Below are positions 10,001 through 21,000 of a stretch of 64,000 nucleotides of DNA, piece by piece. The position numbers and the translations under genes are program-made. Each line of letters opens with the position of its first letter. The first letter of the stretch is position 1. Source of the DNA: Setoptus koraiensis (lineage: Eukaryota; Arthropoda); contig CM106586.1 of assembly GCA_048013815.1 (NCBI GenBank), positions 14,570,001-14,634,000 of the forward strand, read 5' to 3'. The notes beneath the pieces were generated by a model that ran no database searches, had not been told where the DNA came from, and saw only the letters and a list, made by a program, of their open reading frames with translations.

Positions 10001-12055
10001 TGTTTTAAATAAATCTATCCTCATACTCGACTTTGCATAACCGTAGACTCAATACCTGAGTGCGTGACAACAAGAGTATGCACAAATATCACACAAGCAA
10101 TTTTATCCGGTTGAAAGCGTCAACTGAAACAAGAAATAGAGAAAGAGGGGGGGGCCATTAGTGTCAATATGGATCAACATTGTTGTACTGTGACAGATCT
10201 TGAAGCCCGCGTTCCATGTAGAATAAATTTTCATTAGTGGGGCCTCGTTTTATAGGCCATTTCCAAGTGTGTCTAGCTGTACAAACATTGAACATAATAG
10301 AGAGCGAGCAAGCACAATGCGGCAAGACATGTATCTTTTGTGTTTGCATGCCTAGCCTTTGTCTAAGTCAGAAAAAAAAACATGCTAATTGGGCCCCATC
10401 GTGCATGTGATATATGGCTATGTATAACAGCCAGCACACAATCACAACTGGCGACTCGCAAGCCAGTTAGCCGAGACGTTAGAACAGGTAGATGAAACAC
10501 AAACAAGCAGCAAACATTGTTTGTGTTGGCAACAATTTAATCATTTATCTAGCCACATATTCGCACGGCTACATTCATGCATCAGGACATATTTTGGTGA
10601 GGGGCGCAACGGAAACGCCGTCATTAACAACGATACGTGCACGCTGCTTGTTCGTGGACCAAGTCGCTTGGTTGCATCATGCTGGCAGTTCATTTGATTA
10701 TATGGGATATGGCGCACTGAGGGGGTGTCCATTGAAACTCACGCTTGCACCCACCTTCATCAACCAACGGCCAAGCGTCAGAAGACGAAGAAGAGCAAAA
10801 GAGACCCGTTATGTGGACTTGTAATTATGTGATCTTGGCCAGAGTGTCAGAGAAATGTCAGGACGAAAGAGCAAAAGTGAGCTGTCACTTAATTACTTCT
10901 CTGAGTGCATCATTTCGGATCGCTTGCCTACGGGGCCCGGCTCACCGGCCCCGTTCTAACCTTGCGCTGTCGCGCTGCCGCATCCACAGCAAGTTGAAAC
11001 AGCAAACTGTTTAATACACATTTTGCAGCAAACATTTTGCTGTTGCTGTCACTTTTGGGGCCCGTGCGAACGCGACCCCAAAAGTGTGCGATGACACGCC
11101 GATACAGGTTACATAGAGCGCACTGTAATTGGCAAACGTAAGGGCGCAGTCTCGCCAGATCAGAGTTCAACCAATAGAGGCAAACATAGAGCACGGCATT
11201 GAATTTTGTTGTCGACATTACGGAAATTGACAACACTGTTATTTTGTTACTTTTAGCCGTCAGGTGCGCCAATAATCACCGCAATCATCGTGCTGCTGCC
11301 GTCTATCGTGCATAGGCAAACAAATGTAATCTTGTGTTCATGTTGTTTAGCATAACCGTCAGCACCTTTATACCGTTACACAGGTAGATTTTACACAGTT
11401 ATAAATGGCAATGTGCACATTCCAGATGGAATCAAACCGACGCAACTATTGCCAGTGTTTACAGTGAGCATATTCAAATTTGTTGTCATCAACAACACAA
11501 AACGTGACATTAGTAAGACAAGTGCACACTGGTGTTGACATTTTCCCACGCCGACGACAGCCACTGGCCACATAGCGAAGAAAAACAACGCCCGCAACTA
11601 AATTGAGTGATTTGCATCATAAATGACGCACCAAATCACCTAATCCCGTCAGATTTGTAGTGGATCATGGTGGAGAGACTCTCAAAAACTTAGCTGGCTC
11701 TTTCATCACAAGAACAATTGCGCTTGGTGTCGTTGTTAGCGACAAACGTGACATTTAAATACAATTTTTCTTCATTGTTCGACGGCAACCAACTCGTGTC
11801 ACACGAGCGAGCATCGCAGTTGACTTTTGTGCCTCGTCACAATGACTAGCTCGTTAAGTGGCGCTGTTGCTGATTGAAGATCAATTCGAGTTGTTTCATA
11901 AACATGATCGTGCATCATAACATCCGATATTCTGTCACAATCGCATCGTTATGCCAAAAGCCACAAGCATCGACAAGAAAATAAAGCACAATCAGAAAAA
12001 AAGCCACCACCAAAAGTTTACTATTTGTTTTCCAATCAGCAGTCAATCATCGGCA

Positions 12056-13453
12056 ATGCGTCAACCACTTAATATCTATCGGACAATAACTGTTGTTGCT
12101 GTTACTGTTAATTGTTTACTACTCATAATTTCCATTTTGCCTTCAACGGACGCATCACAAAACCACAACATTTCAGCAGCAGCAGCACCACCAGATGCAA
12201 TCAGTTCAAACAAAGACCAGACAACTGTCGAGAAATCTATTGTGCAAACAAGTGACAGTTATGCAACAGCAGTAGAGAGGCCGCTAGCGTTGCCCTCGAA
12301 CGATAAGCACGATACAGATGATGATCGTTACAGCCAAGAAAATAATCGGATTAGTGTGGGCCGAAATGATTTCGACGGCAGCGCCAAGCTACAGCGTGAC
12401 GACAACTGGAAGGATAACAGTGAAGCATCGCATTATTCCAATTTAGTTATGACTGTACTGGACGAAGCGTTGCCCGGCGAATTGCGTCATCAGTACGAGA
12501 ACGGCGGTGGAGGTGGCCAAAATTTGGCAACTCTAGTCAAGAGGTCCATTCAGACACAAGATAAGAGGCACAAAACGAAGGCTTCTAGTAGAGATTTTTA
12601 CGGCAACAACTTGCAACAAGCCAAGTCAATTGATGGTGAATTTCTAGAAAAATCAAGAGCACATAATGTCAACTACAACAAGATTCCCACTTGGATCATT
12701 GTGAGAAATAGAAGAAATAAGAAAAGAAGAAGTGTAACCAATTATGACAATGAAGAGTCGATTGACGAGACCATTGGATTAGGTGATAGCGAGTTTGAGC
12801 CCGATGAACTAGGCAACGACCAAGCTAAGGCCGCTGAGACGGCTGCCGGCAGCAGCAAAAAGAATGATAACAACGATCTCGATGGGGCCAAATCTAAATC
12901 TGTACCGTACAGACGTCGCAAACGAGCCGCCGTTGAAGACGACAACAACAACGATTACGGCCGTCAATTCAGCGCCGCTGCTTCCATTAATCCGAGTAAC
13001 TTTTCGTCACGAAATTACAATGCTCTCAACGATCGGTTAGCCGAAGAAATAATTGCGCGCCTAATGAGATCAAGACAAATAGAAACTTCAATCAGAAAAA
13101 GAATAGCCGACTCGTCAACGCTGGCCGATGCGATCTTGCCCATCGTACGCCGGCAAGAGGAACAGATACTGTCATTGGATGAAGATGACGACGACGATTT
13201 GGAAGGAAACATTCAACCCGAACACGGTTGGACACTGTTGACGACGAGAAAATATCTCGACGAAGGCTCGCCAGATACCAACGCTAATGTATTTGTGAAA
13301 AATATAGACAACGGTCAGATTGTCCTATTGCCAATGGACGGAAAAATAATTGAGGCACATCAATGGAACACTGATCAGGATCTAATTAGTAGACCATCTT
13401 ATCATGGCATCTACATGCCCAGATTCTCGAGAAGAAGTCTGTTCTCGAGGTAG
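12056..13453 (+). CDS. Secreted preproprotein with many basic cleavage sites
   Basis: I do not recognise the family. The frame is open from 11951, but the internal ATG at 12056 is preferred because it places a clear signal peptide first: MRQPLNIYRTITVVAVTVNC followed by LLLIISILPSTDAS. The mature part (about 430 residues) is polar, acidic and asparagine-rich. It is studded with candidate proprotein-convertase sites: LVKRS, DKRHK, NRRNKKRRS, YRRRKRA, IRKRI, VRRQ and a terminal FSRRSLFSR. A more ordered C-terminal block follows the acidic DEDDDDDLEG run: HGWTLLTTRKYLDEGSPD and VFVKNIDNGQIVLLPMDGKI. No cysteine pairs, Gly-Lys-Arg amidation sites or repeated peptide copies are visible, so it is not a typical multicopy neuropeptide precursor. 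A secreted growth factor-like, cuticular or peptide precursor is possible; the function is unknown. Confidence 0.7.
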   Translation: MRQPLNIYRTITVVAVTVNCLLLIISILPSTDASQNHNISAAAAPPDAISSNKDQTTVEKSIVQTSDSYATAVERPLALPSNDKHDTDDDRYSQENNRISVGRNDFDGSAKLQRDDNWKDNSEASHYSNLVMTVLDEALPGELRHQYENGGGGGQNLATLVKRSIQTQDKRHKTKASSRDFYGNNLQQAKSIDGEFLEKSRAHNVNYNKIPTWIIVRNRRNKKRRSVTNYDNEESIDETIGLGDSEFEPDELGNDQAKAAETAAGSSKKNDNNDLDGAKSKSVPYRRRKRAAVEDDNNNDYGRQFSAAASINPSNFSSRNYNALNDRLAEEIIARLMRSRQIETSIRKRIADSSTLADAILPIVRRQEEQILSLDEDDDDDLEGNIQPEHGWTLLTTRKYLDEGSPDTNANVFVKNIDNGQIVLLPMDGKIIEAHQWNTDQDLISRPSYHGIYMPRFSRRSLFSR

Positions 13454-13559
13454 ATCTAAATCAATGAGACACCTCCTCTCTTTCTCTCAATGTCATCATC
13501 GTTCTTTACTCTCCCCTCTCTCAATATCTCTTTCTCTCACGTCGAAGCGCGTAAACAAT

Positions 13560-13565
13560 AATAAA
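13560..13565 (+). promoter_or_regulatory. Polyadenylation signal of the preproprotein gene
   Basis: AATAAA about 110 bp after the stop at 13453, following a CT-rich 3' UTR. A second AATAAA lies near 13616. Confidence 0.5.
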
Positions 13566-13929
13566 TACACACTAGAACTCTCGCATGCGTCAATATATTA
13601 TCACTGTGCCCATGCAATAAATATGTTAGGTATCCCTCTAGATCACAGTTGATGCAACGATCGGACACAATGTCACATAATATAGACCAATAGATGTGCA
13701 GAATAAAAAGCACAGATTAGTGCGAACAATCAATTATTTTGACGATTATTTTTTTCTCCAACAGCAAGATGGACATTGCTCGAGAGTATCATCATGCCAT
13801 GAGGTAGTGAGAAAATGCAGTGAGATGCTAGAATCAGTGATTCGAGTCGAAACAAATACGTGTCCAACGAGGCACTTTTTCCTAGAAATACCAATTTCCA
13901 GAGTTTCCGCTTAGCCAGAACTGAATCGT

Positions 13930-15895
13930 TTACCAATCGATTGTGCCGGCCCCATAGATGACCATTGTTAGGCAGCGTTTCGCCCCTATAATCTCCTGAG
14001 TTAGTTCATGCGTGAATCGGGTTCCAGATAAAACTCTCGACACTTCAATGGCACGACGATTGTTTTGAGATATCAGCACATACTCCAATAATTTGGCCCG
14101 TGAGCCCACAAGTTCTCTTGAAGACCATAAAGAACTCGTTGACCTGTCCTCTATTATTTTTGTAATAGAGTTCACCTCCGTTCGAACAATTGTTGAGATC
14201 GTTTCATCGGAATGCATTACATAGAATTACGTAAGGACGAATTTAGTAGAAGTAGATTTCATCTAACGTTTGTTTCGTTCGTTACACAAATTCTCCTATT
14301 CATATATGCACCAATTATTCTTGCATTCAAGAACACCAAAAACGACACTAGACCATCCCGCGTTTACCAACTAACCTCATGAGACAAACCAATCAATTGA
14401 CCAGAATAACCAAAATGCATCTAGCTTGCTACCGGTAGAGGTGGACTTTCCTGGAAATGCTTGTATGAGTGAATACGTCTGTGAAGTGTACAAAAACGAA
14501 CTGCACGTTGACGAAACGATCCGAAAGATTGTTTTCCTCAGATCGTTCTAGAGCCATCGGTGCAAATATCGTAGCAGCATGAACAGTTCAAGTCCTTGGC
14601 CTTCATCGCCCTGGAAAAAATAGAGAGATCGATGCAGTGTCGCCATACATGCCTTGAGATGAAATTTCGGACGATCGGCATTCTTTTCATTTTGTGTTTG
14701 TCAAACAACTACTGTGACTGCCCGTTCGTTAAAATTGAAGACAGTTGATTTCGGGCCCGCACCGATGACCTCTAAACATCCATTTCTATGCGGGTCGGCA
14801 TATCTAGAATGGACCCACAGGGTTGCTAGGTGCCCAGAGTTATTGCTTAATAGTTTTAGAGTGGTAGTTGATATGAGTTTTGTTCCTCGGTCTTGACTAT
14901 TTTCACAAGAACTAGCATTTTCTTCTTTGTTGGATTGTTTGGCCCATCGATAATGGATGCTCCACCTAGAATAACCAGCCCATATGTGACCGGTGAGATC
15001 TTCTCGTCGGTGATTGCAATATCTTTTTGAGTTTCAGAACATCTCAAGGCAACATCAACTTCTTTCTATCAGATGAAATTCATATGGCACCTGATCAGAG
15101 CTGTTTCTTCTTGTGCTATCTAATCTATTTACAATTGCTTTCGCTGAATCCGTTTATTTCGGAAAAGAATTTCCCATGTGTCATGTCCAGATTTTTATTT
15201 AAAACCTCTTTTTTTTAATTTTTACGATAAGCAAACCGATCATCAAAATGGATAATTTTGGGGACGGATTTTAAAAAAAAAATGTGTCGTTCTTGTCATC
15301 AGAATTATAGAGGCACATATAAAAGAATAGGTTTCTAAAAAGGAAGTTCTCTGGTTCTCGAAAGATGGAATGGGTGACGATTGCCTGACAAACAGAAAAT
15401 TTTTAAATGTTTGTTTGCATGAAAGTGTGACTGTCCGGCAAGTTTGTTGGGAAGGTCAGTCTTTTCAGGCTAATGCACTGTCAGGCAGCCATTCGATTTT
15501 GAAATTTCTGATCGTCGGGCAATCTCTGTACCCTCAAAAGTAGTTCGGACTTTTTATTTCTACCGAAAACTTGCTAGAATATTCTTTAACTCCAGAACTA
15601 TTTGCACCGAGCAATCTCTTTCGATCAACTCTTTCCTTGTAAGCTGATCTCAACATCGTTGCCACTATAACCACGATATGAAATGAAATTTCTGATCGAT
15701 CACAGGTCGAGCACGAGGTGGAAAAGGTTCATTTTTTTTATTAAAATGCAGAAGTGTGGTCGAATTCAACACAGCCTGACTCTCGTTCCTTTCTGTGTCA
15801 TAAACCGATCTAAATGCATGATTAAATTTGTCGTGTGTGTCACTCCGAAGAGAGACTGCGATCTGAACTGTATTCAGATAGATGTTACACATGCG
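13930..15895 (-). pseudogene. Probable decayed protein-coding region of unidentified origin
   Basis: Across almost 2 kb, the minus strand shows a nearly unbroken succession of open stretches in changing frames, many 45-95 codons long and with protein-like composition. The last one, at the low-coordinate end, is 95 codons with an ATG. Conceptual residues include blocks such as SPVTYGLVILGGASIIDG and RNERSQ-like charged runs. Taken together it looks like one former protein of several hundred residues with roughly eight or more breaks. I could not match it to a family. It could be an old host gene copy or an integrated copy of a viral structural gene; I cannot tell which. No terminal repeats or target-site duplications were seen. 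Confidence 0.38.
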
Positions 15896-15954
15896 ACATC
15901 AAAGACATCTCAATAATCTCTGAAGCTATTCTTTATGAATGGATGCATCTTGGC

Positions 15955-17550
15955 CTATGCAATCAATCTGAACTTGCCGGCTGGCTCGCCAGCTTGGCTA
16001 TCATACTGTTGTTTTTCATATTGGTCAATGATGTGTTGCACATAGCTTTTTGGTGGCGGCTTTTTTGCGGGCGGAACTGGATCAGCGTGTGCCTGTTCGA
16101 CCGCGGGCGCAATTTCCGGTATTTTCTGGGTGTCTGTTGGATGGTCGTTGTTTATTGTGTTTGTTTGGGGCTCTGCAAGCTGTTGTTTTTGCTCTTCTGG
16201 GCTTGGCGGAGGTTCTCTATACAATTCATATTCCGTGTTCCCGTGTTGGCGAGTTACAGTTTCTGCGTCCTTTAACAACTTTTTCACGTCTTCATCGACA
16301 TTAGACCATTCGTGTAGACACGAGACAAGCTCCAGCCAGGCATAGTCGCCCACTTCCTCTTTTTCAAAGGCACCAATGATCTGCATGAAACGTTTTCTCA
16401 CCGGTTTTTTACACAATAGACGGTGCTCTGGTTGCAGTTTCTCGTCCTTGCTCACTAGTTGTGAGCCGTCCTCTGCTAGCTCGTCAATGAGCTCTAGCGA
16501 CAAATGCTCTGGCGGGACTATAAACAATTTGCTATAATGGTTGCATCTATCCTCAAACTTAGCCTCTGGCCCAAAGTTGCTAAACAGCAGATGAGCGCCA
16601 GCAGCCAAGCCGCCGAGGATATCCATTTTTTCTGGTTCGGCATAATTGTTGAACTGCAGCTCCTCGTCGGTCGGCGGCACATAGGCAGCTTCGGCATGCT
16701 CAACTGGCCCCTGTTGTTGCGGCTCAACATTGTCAACGGATGGCCTCTCTCTGGGGCTCGTTGTTTGCTTTTTATAATAATCTTCGGGATTGCTGTCTTG
16801 TTTTTTCGGTGCAGCCACTTCCGGTATTCTTGGTGCAGGTGGTGGCGAATAGAAATACGTTGGCGACACAGTCTCTAGTCGCTCCAATCCCGGAATTGTT
16901 TCATCGTCGCTTGCTACGAATGATTTCGATGATGGAAACATCAAATTGAATTGTTTCTCATTATTATCCACAAGTTCCAACGCAAATTTTTTCATCTGTC
17001 CAGTAAGCTGATCGCCTCTCAGTTCGGGATGTGGTTTATCCTGGCTGATTAGCCACGAGTAGGGCATGGAAACAATAGAATCGTATTGTTTCATTGACTT
17101 CGTTCGCGTTGGATCCGACAGAAATTTTTTCGCCTTTGCATCTAGTCGTCCGAAGCCACTTCTCAGGCACTCAATCAATTCGATCCATGCCTTATCTGTT
17201 ATTTTTCGCTGTTCGAAATCTTCAATTGCCTTCATGAACTGATTGCGCAATTTTGTGAAATCTAATTTTTGATACAATCTGGATATTTGAGCGCTTGACT
17301 CGAATGCATTCTCTGCAATGCTGAATTGATTCCAGGAGGCTCGGTCCATATTGAGTAAGATGGCATAACGCATGCAGCGTTCTTTTTCTTCGAAAGAATT
17401 TGGCATCGATTTTCGGGTTAAAATGGCCGCATCGCTGATCAAATCAACAGATTGCGCCTTGATAGTATAGGACCTTCTTGGTGCAATTGCCAGTGACAGT
17501 TGCACATTCATAGTTACAACGGTAACAACAATAAAAGCTTTCAACAACAT
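15955..17550 (-). CDS. Secreted protein with a duplicated cysteine-helix domain
   Basis: 531 residues, single exon, family unknown. Residues 1-22 (MLLKAFIVVTVVTMNVQLSLAIA) form a clear signal peptide. Two homologous domains are visible. Domain 1, about residues 56-150, runs from ERCMRYAILLNMD to FMKAIEDFEQRKITDKAWIE, then LIECLRSGFGRLDAKAKKFL. Domain 2, about residues 330-435, runs from DRCNHYSKLFIVPP to FMQIIGAFEKEEVGDYAWLE, then LVSCLHEWSNVDEDVKKLL. Both share C at the start, F-M-x2-I-x2-F, the A-W-x-E-L motif and a late cysteine. Domain 2 has one further cysteine (LLCKK). The domains are separated and followed by proline/glutamine/glutamate-rich linkers. The helical domain could be a ligand-binding or structural secreted module; no catalytic motif is seen. 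It lies downstream of, and on the same strand as, the ABCG gene, 476 bp away. Confidence 0.78.
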   Translation of the reverse strand: MLLKAFIVVTVVTMNVQLSLAIAPRRSYTIKAQSVDLISDAAILTRKSMPNSFEEKERCMRYAILLNMDRASWNQFSIAENAFESSAQISRLYQKLDFTKLRNQFMKAIEDFEQRKITDKAWIELIECLRSGFGRLDAKAKKFLSDPTRTKSMKQYDSIVSMPYSWLISQDKPHPELRGDQLTGQMKKFALELVDNNEKQFNLMFPSSKSFVASDDETIPGLERLETVSPTYFYSPPPAPRIPEVAAPKKQDSNPEDYYKKQTTSPRERPSVDNVEPQQQGPVEHAEAAYVPPTDEELQFNNYAEPEKMDILGGLAAGAHLLFSNFGPEAKFEDRCNHYSKLFIVPPEHLSLELIDELAEDGSQLVSKDEKLQPEHRLLCKKPVRKRFMQIIGAFEKEEVGDYAWLELVSCLHEWSNVDEDVKKLLKDAETVTRQHGNTEYELYREPPPSPEEQKQQLAEPQTNTINNDHPTDTQKIPEIAPAVEQAHADPVPPAKKPPPKSYVQHIIDQYEKQQYDSQAGEPAGKFRLIA

Positions 17551-18026
17551 GTTTGCCCTGTTGATGAACGTGTCGATAAATTGAAAATTTTCAGTAGGAG
17601 CAAGTGATTAGTAGTAGTTCATTAGTAGTCAGATCTGTATTGTTTCTTTTTTTACGGGAATTCTTTGAAAAAAAACCGATCGAATTTACGGCACTCGTAA
17701 TGACAAAAATAAATGAATTGCCTGTTGCTATCGTTGTATTACGAGAGACGATGTTGACATGCGATCTACGTCGCTATTGTTTCCGAGTTGTGTTTTCTGG
17801 CGTCATTTTTCGCGATCCATCTGTCTATTTTTACCATCTATTTCGGGCCCAAGCGGAGGGCTGATTACGCCAGTGCCAGTGAAATTCTGCCAGCGTAAAT
17901 GCAAACAACAGCAAAAAACAAAAGAATTGGCTCAACTATTTATAGTAATCATGACGAATTGTCGATTGATCTGCAGATCTAATTGAATCAATGATAGCAG
18001 TTTCTATGCTAGAAATAGTATCGTTA
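17551..18026. other. Spacer between the ABCG gene and the secreted-protein gene
   Basis: 476 bp between two minus-strand genes. It must hold the ABCG 3' UTR and the promoter of the secreted-protein gene. No coding feature is supported. Confidence 0.5.
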
Positions 18027-21000
18027 TTATTGCGATCGTATCTTGTAGGCAACTAGAAAATATGTGAGAAATCGAGTACCCAAAAAGAGTGAATAGGACA
18101 CCGCTAGGGCCGTCCAGATGGTATCATTGTTCAAATCAAACTCCTGTATTATGTAAGGCTTGTAGTTCCTGGGACAGGCCGGCTCAAAGTCCAGTCCAAA
18201 GGGAAAAAATGAGCTCGCTCTGGTACTGAGCACGGAATCGCCCAAACTGCTAGCCAGCGAATCGGCATCGTTCTGATGTTGCGTAATAACCACTTGAGTG
18301 GTATTGACATCTATCAAGGTGTCGTAATAGTCGACCGTATTGAGCGATCCCTCGCTGCTAATGTCGGCCAGTCGCGCTATCTCTTGTTCGCGTAACTGTT
18401 GATAATGATGCAAGAAATTGTCGCAATCGCATCTGTCGCGACCATAAACAGCCGACAGAATTCCCTCGAAAATATAACGCGTAAACAGGCCCTGAGAACA
18501 TATCTGAAGTGGCCTCTGAAATCTGTTGATGCGCTTGGTGAAACCGGTGAACAAATAATAGGGTATGGCCAGACAGGGCCCCATAAGTGTGGCCGCCGAA
18601 ATGCTGTCCATGAATAGGGAGCCTATGATGAGGCCGAGATTTTGCGAGTTGATAGCGTTACTGATCATCAGTAACAGGTAGCCACCGAAGCGCCACCAAT
18701 CTTTTGTGTCCTGGCCGCCGGCGTACCAGATTATTACGCAATACAATATGGGATAAATGGTGACAAATGGCAAATCCGACAGGGACTTGCCCAAGAAATA
18801 GGTGGCCGTATTGTACCAGCCATTCCTGTATTCGCGACTGATTGTCTTGATGTCCATGGGAAAGGTGAGAATGGTGGCCATCATGGCCAAATAGGTCACC
18901 ATCAGCATGGACATGTTCAGGTAGCTGATGTTGTCGGCCAAATCGGTGAGATCGTCATTGTTTGGATCGGTGATTTGCGCCGGCAGGCCGATGACCGGCG
19001 GACAACCGACCGCTCGGCCACTGCGGGTCCCGTACAGCACCGTCACCAGAATGGCAAACAAGAAATGAATTAATGCGCGCAAATTATTCAATATGGGGTC
19101 TCGCATTGATTGCAGCAACGACCTGTGACTGTGCAGCCACAAATGCCAAAATATCGGGTGCCTAATGTTGCTGGTGCTGGCCGCCTTGTGCAACGGCAAC
19201 AATATGTGCTCGCTAGTTACTTGGGCCACTTCCGGTCGCCCACTCAACGCACTCGGACTTGTTGGTTTGATCCACTTGCTCCACAGCGAGCCCTTGTCTG
19301 ATTTGATTTGGCTGAAGCTTGCGGCTTCCGGACTGGGCACCGGATGTTCGCGAACGTATTGCTCAGCCTTGTCCTGTTCATATTGTATCAGCTTGTCGGG
19401 ATACTCGTCGCCGTAGTCGAGCGCCACCAGCTCAATCATGAAATCGGCCGGATTGCTGTACTGCGGACACTGCAGACCAGTCACCCTGCTTATGGTGGAC
19501 ACAAGCTCGCCAGGGGTCCCAAAATAGGCCGTCAGGCCGGATTTGCCCAACAGGTACACCTTGTCAAACAATTGAAACACCTTGGCGCTGGGCTGATGGA
19601 TTGTGCTCACCACGGCCATTGGTTCGTCTGTTGACACGCTCATGTCAAGCACGTCGCGCATAACCTTCATAGTCTGATAACAACAGGACGAGTCCAAACC
19701 GGAAGTGGGCTCGTCCAATATCAATATGTTAGGTTTGCTAATTATCTCTTGTGCTATTGCGACGCGTTTCTGCTGCCCGCCTGAGCATCGTTGAATGTTG
19801 TTGTGCTCACAAATACCCAATCCCAACTGCTTTATTACGTCATCAACTGCCTGTTGATGATTGTATTGGAATGGGTTCTTTAATTTGCTTGCGTACAATA
19901 TTATTTCGCGCACTGTAAATTGGGGCAGAAAAAAGTCATATTGTGACACAATGGCCATCTTAACAGTGGCGCGTCCGCGCAACCAAATGTCGCCGCCCAG
20001 GCCCGTTTTACGCGCCCCCGAAATGCACTCAAGCAGACAGGTCTTGCCGGCTCCCGACGGTCCCATCAGCGCCACCATTTGGCCCGACGACAGACCACCA
20101 CTGATGCCCTTGATAATGCGCCGGGCCTCTTTGTGCAGGCACCCGTTTATCTTGCCCCATTTTGGATTCTCGTACCAACTAGGATCCACTTGATAGGTGA
20201 AATTGCACCAGCCAATTTCGAAGCCCCTCGACGTCACAGTACCCGGCGTGGGGGTACCTTCGCTTGGTGTATGTATTGCAGTTGACAACATCGACGACAC
20301 GTTCCGCTGGGATTCAAGCCGCGATCCAGCATAATTGTTTGATTCGTCGTCGTCGCCGCCGGGGCCCATGAATTTGGGCCTCGATTCACTGTCACAATTG
20401 TTGGTATCGTTGTTGCCGTTGGTGTTGGTCGCATCATCACGGTTCGAATTATCCAGCTCGCCGACATAAAACAATTTCTCGTTGTTGACCACATGTTGAT
20501 TGCCACTGTCTGCATCGGCGACCTCTTGCTGGTCGACTATGGTCGATTGGCTAGACTCTGCCGAATAACTGTACTTTGCCGTCATCTCCACTTGCTGCAC
20601 AATTGCGTCATTTAGTTTCACCTCCACGAAAGAAGCCTCCAAAATGTCGCCTCTAGACTCTTGTTGCGGGCCCGTTATCGATTGGTCGCCGCCGGTCTGT
20701 CTATCTAGTCGCCGATGATTTATTCCATGAGTGTGTTCTTTACTCGTGACCAACGGCCCGCTGTCGTCGTTCGACTGCTCAGCTGAATTATTTTTCGGAC
20801 TATTCGGACCGACACTCACATTGGAGATATTTAGTTGGTCTGAATGACAGCTGGCCAACGAGTTGAGCTCATTGGTAGGGCCAGCATTTTCGCCCCGAGC
20901 TAGTGATGGTTGAGAGCACCTCGTCGCCAAATTGTCTCCATGATCGACACTTGCTTCTGTAATAGAGTGGCCATTTGAGTGGACAGGATTTTGTTGAATG

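Larger units (their letters stand above)
7888..12055. other. Long intergenic stretch with no firm gene
   Basis: About 4.2 kb without a convincing protein gene. Two short protein-like open stretches (near 8319-8690 and 9701-10003) are listed separately with low confidence. The rest contains scattered short frames with non-canonical starts, an 8-base G run near 10147 and no recognisable RNA gene. The promoter of the preproprotein gene should lie in the last few hundred bases. Confidence 0.45.

Noticed and set aside
10492-10824. A 110-codon forward frame with an ATG
   Set aside because: No recognisable motif, odd composition and an antisense frame also open. No splice or poly(A) context supports it.
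10928-11272. A 114-codon minus-strand frame
   Set aside because: No ATG at its start, no protein family features, and it lies in otherwise non-coding intergenic DNA.
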